NCBI GenBank assembly: GCA_021031095.1
Contig: JAGFVP010000034.1
Location: 90,803-154,802 of the forward strand
DNA: 64,000 nt
DNA from: Bathelium albidoporum
Lineage: Eukaryota; Ascomycota; Dothideomycetes; Trypetheliales; Trypetheliaceae
Reading direction: 5' to 3'
The position numbers and the translations under genes are program-made. This document shows positions 58,038-64,000 of the stretch, one piece after another (the stretch's first letter is position 1; the number at the start of each line of letters is the position of its first letter). The notes under the pieces are model-generated. The model was not told where the DNA came from. It made no database searches and saw only the letters and a program-made list of their open reading frames with translations.

Positions 58038-61000
58038 ATGAGTAGTACCACTGCTAGAGACGCCGAGTCAAGTGCCTCCAAGCCTGATCCTGCCGCCGAC
58101 CCCTCTCGTCAGCAAACATCCACTCCCAACACACGCCCACTCAGCTCGCCGCCTCCCACCAAGGACGACTCGCGACCAGCGCACAAGGACACGAACGTGT
58201 CAGAGGCTGTGACCGATGCCCAGGCCGACTCTGAGGCCGAAACGGAAATCCTTTTGCACGATCAGAAGGAGGAGGGTGCAAATGGCGCTATCGTCAAACA
58301 TGAAAACCATGAGGATACCCCGATGATAGACTCGCCTACTGCGGGTGATGAAAGCTTTAAGTCGAGATTTGAAGCCGTCAAGAGCCCTGATGGCATGAGA
58401 GGTGGAGGTGCAAAGAGAAGGGCCAGCGAGGCTGGAGAGACGGTGCGCGAGAAGAGCAGACCAAGCTCGCTACGAACCTCGCCCACCATCTCTGCTCAGT
58501 CGGCAGGGCTGCGAAAGTCAAGCTCGCTCGATGCGCCTACTCCTGAGGCCAAAAATGGGAGCAACGACCGCGCGTCTCCTATTCAACCGTCCTCGCGAAA
58601 GCGCAAGGCTCGGGATGAAACCTCTCCAGAGCGCAAGCGCGAGTTTGAGCCACCGCGACAGAGGCAGAAACCAGATCGTCCAGATCCGAACCCTCAGCGT
58701 AGCTCACGCGAACGCTCCCCCTCTCCCAAAAAGTATCCTCATCGCCGAACAAGTTCTATGCAGATATTTACCAATGGTCAAGCTCAGAAGAAGCGCAGGC
58801 CGGCGCCAATCTCCGCTATGCCTAGTTACCAAGAAGAGTCCGATACGGCCTCGTCATCTGATGCTACTCCCTATCCTCAGGCTCAACCCAAGCGCTCCTC
58901 TCATCGATCTGTATCTACCCCAGGTCGAGCAGTGGCGCCTCGAAAGAAGTTGAAGGATAGATATGGCATGACGGCATTCGCTATCGCCTGCCAAGAAGGC
59001 GATCTAGATCGCGCAAAAGAGACCCTCGCCGAAGACCCCTCGATGCTGGATGAGCCCGATAATGATCAAAACACTCCGTTACAGTCTGCAGCGCTTGCGG
59101 GACAGGAGCGTCTTGTCGAATATCTGATAGGACAGCATTGCAACATTCATACCATGAACAGGCTCCAAGACACACCACTCATCGATGCTGTTGAAAATGC
59201 TGAGGTCAGAGTCGTGCGACTCTTGTTGGATGCGGGAGTTGATCCCAGCAGACCGAACAAGAAGGGAAGACAGCCCATTGATCTTGTGCCCAAACCTGAT
59301 CCGAACGACGAAGATGAGCTTGCTGCGGCGAAAGAGATCCGGAACCTTCTCAAGGCAGCCATACAAAGAAATCATGGCAGCAGTCGCACTCCGCGCGCAG
59401 AACAGCCCGAAGATAATGAGGATGAAAACAAGAAACGTAAAGATCTGGACATACTAGATCGTAACACCAAGAATTTGCGGAACCTCGTCGAGAATAACGA
59501 CAAATACGGCGTTCGCACATTTTTAGAGGCTATGGTGCGCGTTGACAACAGTTGTCTTGTCGCGGCTGCTAAGGGCGGCCATACCGACTTGATGAATGTA
59601 CTCCTTCCTTTTGTGGATCCGGATAAGGTCGACTTCACAAAGCCTTTGGTCGCTACTATCGGACGCGGGCACATAGACATTGTAGACCTACTGCTCAAGC
59701 AGGATCTGGACCCTACTTTAAAAAGTAGCGACGACAAATTCTATTGGGAAATTGCAGAGGAGCGACAAGGGCCGAACTGGCAAACTGAAAGAAACTTGTT
59801 CAAGAAAGCCTACGATGACGCCATTGTTCGAAAAGACAAGAAGCGCTTTAAAACGTCCCCAGAGTCGAAGTCGAAGCTGGGAAGCACAAGCAAGCGTGAA
59901 AAAGCCGATAAACCTTTGCCCGGACCCACAAGCCCACACGAGAAACGCAGACACTCAAGCAGTTCCAACGTTCAACGACCACTCAGCCCAGAGCTGACCA
60001 AACCAAGGCGCTCTCTGATTCGCGGAAAAGACCGGGAGCTAAGCAACAATGGAAGCGCCAGGCGAAGAAGAGTGGTTGAAGATGAGGACGAGTCAGATGA
60101 CGAGGAGGACATTAAATCCTCTCCGGGAAGGCAGAAGGTGGGAAAACCAAAAGGGCCCTCATCACCTGGACTGAAGCGCAAGGAACGGCACACCAGCGAA
60201 CCCACTGCATCGAAAGCGCGAGACGATAAGCCTGTATTGAAACACACGGTCGGCGATGTCGAGCGTTCAAGGTCAGAAAAGTCTGCAGAATTGAAAAGTC
60301 AGAGCAGAAAACGGGAGGCTGAGGACGAAGGCGACTCCTTGGCTCATCGTGAACGGAAACAAAAGGAACAGGCTGAGCGGCGCGAGCGTGAACTGAAGGA
60401 AAAAGAGACGAGGGAAAGAGAGTTGAGAGAACGAGAGGCCAAAGAAGCCGCCGAACGTGAGGCCCAAGAGAGAGAAAAGCACCGCCTTGCTAAAGAAGCA
60501 GCCGAACGAGAAGCTGTTGAAAAGGAAAAGGAGCGGCTTGCGAAAGAAGCCGCCGATCGCGAAGCTCGTGAAGCCGCAGAGCGAGAAAAGGAGAGACTCG
60601 CCAAAGAAGCAGCCGACGCCGAGCGCGAAGCAGCCGAGCGAGAACGTCAACGTCTTGCTCGTGAAGCAGCGGAGCGCGAAGCAGAAGACGCCCGCCGTCG
60701 ACAGGCTGAAGCGGAAGCTGCTGCGGCTATGGAAAAGGCTAGGCAAGAAGCGGAGGAGCGCCAGAGGAGAGAGGCGGAGCTGAGAGAACGTGAGCAACGC
60801 GAGCGTGAGCGACAGCATCGTCTATCGAGATTACCACCCGCTGTTTCGGCAGCATGTCAATTGGGTACTCAACTACCGCTCAATAGGACTAAATACCTCC
60901 AATCTGGCGGAATCATCGAACCCGGCGTTTTGGAGCGTTTCACCCCTATCATCGGCATCCAAGGCCATGAAATCGGCATCGACGCTGCTACTGACTCCAA

Positions 61001-62000
61001 TCCGGCCGCTGCCGATGAACTCTGGGTTCTTAACTACCAAGCTAGCACTCTCCTTGCCCTCCCAGAAATCGACACCGCCCGCAACGAAGCAACCGCACAC
61101 TGGCGCGTCCAGCTCAGCACACGCGCCCAGCGCGAGATGCTCTGGGTTCCGGTCAGCTATGGCTCCAGTTTCGCATACCCGCCTCATGGCCCGCACCGCC
61201 CGACGATACCAGAGCTCCAGGCTCGGCGCGCGGAATATGCACGTATCAAGCAGACTTGGCTGGACTGCGAAGACATCGCCTGGGTCCGCTGGGCGGACGT
61301 CGATGCTGCGGCGCGGCAGTCCCCGCGGCTCAACGTCCCGGGCGCAAAGTTTTACGTCGAGATCCGTGTGCATTTTGACTTGATTGATGATCCGCCGTTC
61401 CCGCCTCCTGCGCCTCCTATCCCTACTGATCAGGCCCTGACCACTACTACCACCACCACGACGTCGGCTGCGAGTGCTGAGAGTGCCCAGGTTCATGGGA
61501 ACACAATGTCCCTATCTGCCCCACCTCCTCCCTCTGTTACATCTGCTACGGCTGCCGCACCGTTGCCTGCTGTCCGTCGCCGCGTGCGTAAAGCCGCACT
61601 TGAACTCGAAGCCAGTGGTGTCACGGGCTTTGCAGTTTTAGGCGTGCTGCAAGAACGCGACCGCGCTGTCACTGGCGTGGGCGAGTGGCGCGGTGCCGAA
61701 GTGGGCGGACCACCATCGCTGCCGCTTACGCAGGCGGCTGGCTTCCTCTCGCAGACGTCTTGCCCACCCCCATCAAAATTGGAAGCAAAAAGGCAGGACG
61801 AGCAACAGTACGGACGCGATGCCGGTGATGCGATGGAGGTGAACAAGGCACACTTTACCGCGAACAGTCAGATCGCTATGAAGATGGGAATTTCGGGGAT
61901 AGCAGGGAAGAAAGGAGGGGAAGAGACGGGCGTTGAGAGCGACGGTGGTCCTGTCGCTGGCGCCGGAGAGATTGGAGAGGTGAAGATGGATACACGATGA
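58038..62000 (+). CDS. Ankyrin and coiled-coil protein resembling Set3-complex subunit Hos4 (1320 aa)
   Basis: A single-exon gene; ATG 58038 is preceded only by an in-frame GTG. The N-terminal 300 residues are disordered, Ser/Pro/Arg-rich and carry basic clusters suited to nuclear import. Ankyrin repeats lie at about 304-425 (GMTAFAIACQEGDLDRAKETL, NTPLQSAALAGQERLVEYLI, DTPLIDAVENAEVRVVRLLL), with further repeats at about 500-560. A long charged helix at about 767-930 repeats EAAEREKERLAKEAA-like units. A folded C-terminal domain (about 934-1120: LPLNRTKYLQSGG, DLIDDPPFPPP) follows, then a poly-Thr run and Gly-rich tail. This order matches large fungal ankyrin proteins assigned to the Set3 histone-deacetylase complex (Hos4). 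The assignment rests on layout rather than a diagnostic motif. Confidence 0.72.
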   Translation: MSSTTARDAESSASKPDPAADPSRQQTSTPNTRPLSSPPPTKDDSRPAHKDTNVSEAVTDAQADSEAETEILLHDQKEEGANGAIVKHENHEDTPMIDSPTAGDESFKSRFEAVKSPDGMRGGGAKRRASEAGETVREKSRPSSLRTSPTISAQSAGLRKSSSLDAPTPEAKNGSNDRASPIQPSSRKRKARDETSPERKREFEPPRQRQKPDRPDPNPQRSSRERSPSPKKYPHRRTSSMQIFTNGQAQKKRRPAPISAMPSYQEESDTASSSDATPYPQAQPKRSSHRSVSTPGRAVAPRKKLKDRYGMTAFAIACQEGDLDRAKETLAEDPSMLDEPDNDQNTPLQSAALAGQERLVEYLIGQHCNIHTMNRLQDTPLIDAVENAEVRVVRLLLDAGVDPSRPNKKGRQPIDLVPKPDPNDEDELAAAKEIRNLLKAAIQRNHGSSRTPRAEQPEDNEDENKKRKDLDILDRNTKNLRNLVENNDKYGVRTFLEAMVRVDNSCLVAAAKGGHTDLMNVLLPFVDPDKVDFTKPLVATIGRGHIDIVDLLLKQDLDPTLKSSDDKFYWEIAEERQGPNWQTERNLFKKAYDDAIVRKDKKRFKTSPESKSKLGSTSKREKADKPLPGPTSPHEKRRHSSSSNVQRPLSPELTKPRRSLIRGKDRELSNNGSARRRRVVEDEDESDDEEDIKSSPGRQKVGKPKGPSSPGLKRKERHTSEPTASKARDDKPVLKHTVGDVERSRSEKSAELKSQSRKREAEDEGDSLAHRERKQKEQAERRERELKEKETRERELREREAKEAAEREAQEREKHRLAKEAAEREAVEKEKERLAKEAADREAREAAEREKERLAKEAADAEREAAERERQRLAREAAEREAEDARRRQAEAEAAAAMEKARQEAEERQRREAELREREQRERERQHRLSRLPPAVSAACQLGTQLPLNRTKYLQSGGIIEPGVLERFTPIIGIQGHEIGIDAATDSNPAAADELWVLNYQASTLLALPEIDTARNEATAHWRVQLSTRAQREMLWVPVSYGSSFAYPPHGPHRPTIPELQARRAEYARIKQTWLDCEDIAWVRWADVDAAARQSPRLNVPGAKFYVEIRVHFDLIDDPPFPPPAPPIPTDQALTTTTTTTTSAASAESAQVHGNTMSLSAPPPPSVTSATAAAPLPAVRRRVRKAALELEASGVTGFAVLGVLQERDRAVTGVGEWRGAEVGGPPSLPLTQAAGFLSQTSCPPPSKLEAKRQDEQQYGRDAGDAMEVNKAHFTANSQIAMKMGISGIAGKKGGEETGVESDGGPVAGAGEIGEVKMDTR

Positions 62001-63189
62001 GAAATACGGGGAGATCTGATTATCATTGAGGCGCAAGCAGGCACGGGTGGACTAAGCTCCGTACATGTTTGTTCCATTGCTGTTGACAACCGGACCCTCA
62101 TTGGATGGAATGGTCTCTATTTATTTTTGGGGATGAAGAGGTATAGATAGCGGAATGGGCAAGATGATTTCCGCTCATTTCGACTGGCTAATAGCAGGCA
62201 CAATGTTGTCTATTGCACTGCCAAAGCCAAGACACTATACGAAGCCTTTGCTCATTGTAAGCGAGAAAGCCAGCGATGCCACGGGATGCTGCGGTGCTCC
62301 ATTTTCATATGTGCTTTAGGGCGAATACATCCATAGAATAAGTTCGTTCTAATGCAGCTTGCTGTAGAATAAGACCCGGAATAATTAGACAACATAGCCT
62401 TAAATAATGTTCTTACATGAGTTAGTCGTGTGAATACGAAGCGAGATATCTACGTGTGCATATGGGCCAATTTATTCCAAGAACCAGTTGGCCTCGCTTA
62501 TAGAGACTGATAGTAACGACCTAGGTGCCTTATCGATTGCATTACCATCGAGTAAGATTACCAAAAGGGTCCCTGACGTCATGTGGCTCACTCCAACATT
62601 AGTACCTCAGAAAATTGCACGCTTCTACGGCTTTTGGTCTTCCTCGCCCGCCGTATTCTTTTCATCTTATCTCAGATCTCGCCTTGTGGTTTGACGGGAT
62701 AGGTAAAAATGCATATAAAAATTACGCCGGGCCTCACAGATGATATTTCGAAAATCACAGACGCAAGCCTCACGAGCTGGCTGTGTTATTCTCGTTTTTT
62801 TGTCTGTTTTTCGTTTTTTTGCGTAGTTTTCCTCCACCTACGTCGAATGACTAAGCCAGGCCGGATGGGGTGGTACATTTGGAGTGGCACGTCCAGCAGC
62901 TACCGACTTATAAAAGCTCCCCCGTACCTCAGTATCGTTTCAATTATAAAGACACATTGGTATGATCATGCGAAGAATTTGAAAAGCGCATTTCTGGTAT
63001 GAACTGATTCTAAGTTGAAAATACAAGCCCCAACTCCATGCCCTCTGAAATCCGAATATACACCACTACTCCTCACGCAGCAGAAGCTTTGGTATCTCGT
63101 TCTCATCGTAAGAGCCATATCAAGCCTCCACAGCCCAATTCCACAGGCTCCACACCTCTAGACTCCCTTTAAACCCATCAAATCCGCAC
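62001..63189. other. Convergent intergenic region
   Basis: Between the stop of the ankyrin gene and the stop of the right-edge gene. Frames at 62488-62694 (TTG start) and 62709-63002 have no family features; the latter includes a T-rich hydrophobic run that looks compositional. Confidence 0.5.
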
Positions 63190-64000
63190 TTAGACAATCA
63201 CCAGCGTCGGATACAGCCCCTCGCTTGCCCTCCGTATCTCCATCTCTCGATCCACACTCTCTACGCCATCCATCCCATCCATCCCATCCTCCTCCATCAA
63301 CTCCTCACCTGTCTTCCCGCCTCCCTCTCCATTCCACCTATCATCCCCATCCTCCTCATAGTCCCGGCTCTCCAACCGCCCCAGAATATACCCTCGCAGC
63401 GCCTCGACCACCCGAATGCTCTCCACCCACATCTCCTGCTCCCGCTCTGCCCGCACCTCAGCATCCTCGCCCGCCCCACTACTGCCATCACTCGCGCTGA
63501 CCACAGAGGGGCTGCGCGCAGCGCCCACGCCATACGCATCCACGCACAGCGCAGGATCGAGCCGCCCATCGTTGCTGACAGCCATGGAATCGCTCGCGGC
63601 AGACCCAAGAACACGCGGGTCTGGAGCAGCGCGCTGCAGTCGGCCGCCGCTGTACCTCCGAGCAAGGCTTGCGTCGTCGAAGGCGGGCGCGAGGCCAGAA
63701 GCCGGAGCCGCGGGCGCGGAGGGCGCGGGGTAGGCGAGGTGGTCAGCAGAAGTGGCGGCGCTGAGGTCGGCGAGAGCGGGGACGGAGGGGAGGATGGGGT
63801 AGAGATTGCCGGACGAGGTGGTGCTGGCCATGCTAGTTGCCGCGGTGGAGATGGGATGGAGAGTGGAGGTGGTGCTGGCGACGGTGGAGATGCTGGCGGA
63901 GTTGCTGCGGTGGCTGGGCGCTGGGGAATGCGAAGAGCCGCCGCCCCAGGAGGTGGAAGTGATGGAGGATGAAGGGGTGAGGGCGGGGGTGTCGAGGGGG
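63190..64000 (-). CDS. 3' part of a Ser/Ala/Pro-rich protein gene running off the window
   Basis: The stop is at 63190. The frame stays open from there to the right edge with no stop, so the ATG at 63831 is probably internal and the start lies outside. The visible 270 residues are mostly low-complexity Ser/Thr/Ala/Pro (SHSPAPSHRSNSASISTV). One ordered piece, EREQEMWVESIRVVEALRGYILGRLES, looks like a conserved amphipathic helix, followed by an acidic stretch and a short C-terminus ending YPTLVIV. The layout suits a transcriptional regulator or signalling protein, but I cannot name the family from this part. The region is GC-rich with ccatcccat tandem units. Confidence 0.6.
   Translation of the reverse strand, partial: PLDTPALTPSSSITSTSWGGGSSHSPAPSHRSNSASISTVASTTSTLHPISTAATSMASTTSSGNLYPILPSVPALADLSAATSADHLAYPAPSAPAAPASGLAPAFDDASLARRYSGGRLQRAAPDPRVLGSAASDSMAVSNDGRLDPALCVDAYGVGAARSPSVVSASDGSSGAGEDAEVRAEREQEMWVESIRVVEALRGYILGRLESRDYEEDGDDRWNGEGGGKTGEELMEEDGMDGMDGVESVDREMEIRRASEGLYPTLVIV

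Noticed and set aside
1..64000. CRISPR array, rRNA or tRNA genes
   Set aside because: No regularly spaced direct repeats, no rRNA-like blocks and no cloverleaf with GGTTCGAATCC-type arms found by eye. A tRNA search program would be needed to exclude tRNAs fully.

Overview
The window looks like nuclear DNA of a filamentous ascomycete (Pezizomycotina). The coding genes carry short GT-AG introns of about 46-63 nt with CTAAC/CTGAC-like branch sites. The gene families also fit: a secreted GH3 beta-glucosidase, NLR-like TPR and NB-ARC proteins, cytochrome P450s, an FHA-forkhead regulator and a GRGGAGN-repeat protein. I could not assign a genus. Exon joins were worked out by hand from frame continuity and splice signals; no transcript data were available.

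Layout. 0.9-4.9 kb: a four-exon TPR protein whose N-terminus looks like a dead alpha/beta hydrolase. 5.76-6.02 kb: a clean MITE. 6.3-9.3 kb: a five-exon secreted GH3 beta-glucosidase. 9.3-15.5 kb: sparse, with one small Cys-rich hypothetical gene. 15.6-23.1 kb: two very large, divergently transcribed genes sharing a 1.1-kb promoter. One is a beta-propeller plus possible TULIP-like protein of 955 aa; the other is a 1162-aa protein with a beta-rich front, an Ig-like segment and many amphipathic or hydrophobic helices. This pair is the best candidate for an undescribed system. 23-28.8 kb: mostly non-coding, with a second MITE. 28.8-30.4 kb: a conserved-looking Cys/His and coiled-coil protein.

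31.9-51.1 kb is an accessory region with many damaged genes. It holds a split NLR locus (an alpha/beta hydrolase gene followed by an NB-ARC/TPR gene with a broken P-loop and a frame break), a CmcJ/AsaB-like oxygenase pseudogene, an intact ten-exon amidase, a truncated trichodiene-oxygenase-like P450, an intact CYP65-like P450 and an MFS transporter pseudogene. The MFS lesions all look like G-to-A changes, as expected of RIP-type mutation. Together these look like the remains of a secondary-metabolite cluster beside an NLR locus, with dispersed LTR-like repeats between them.

52.4-64 kb is dense, housekeeping-like DNA: an FHA-forkhead transcription factor, a PAR32/DUF3602-like protein, a polyprenol reductase (Dfg10/SRD5A3-like), a large ankyrin/coiled-coil protein resembling Set3-complex Hos4 (head to head with the reductase over 173 bp), and the 3' part of a gene that runs off the right edge. 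I saw no convincing tRNA, rRNA or CRISPR array.
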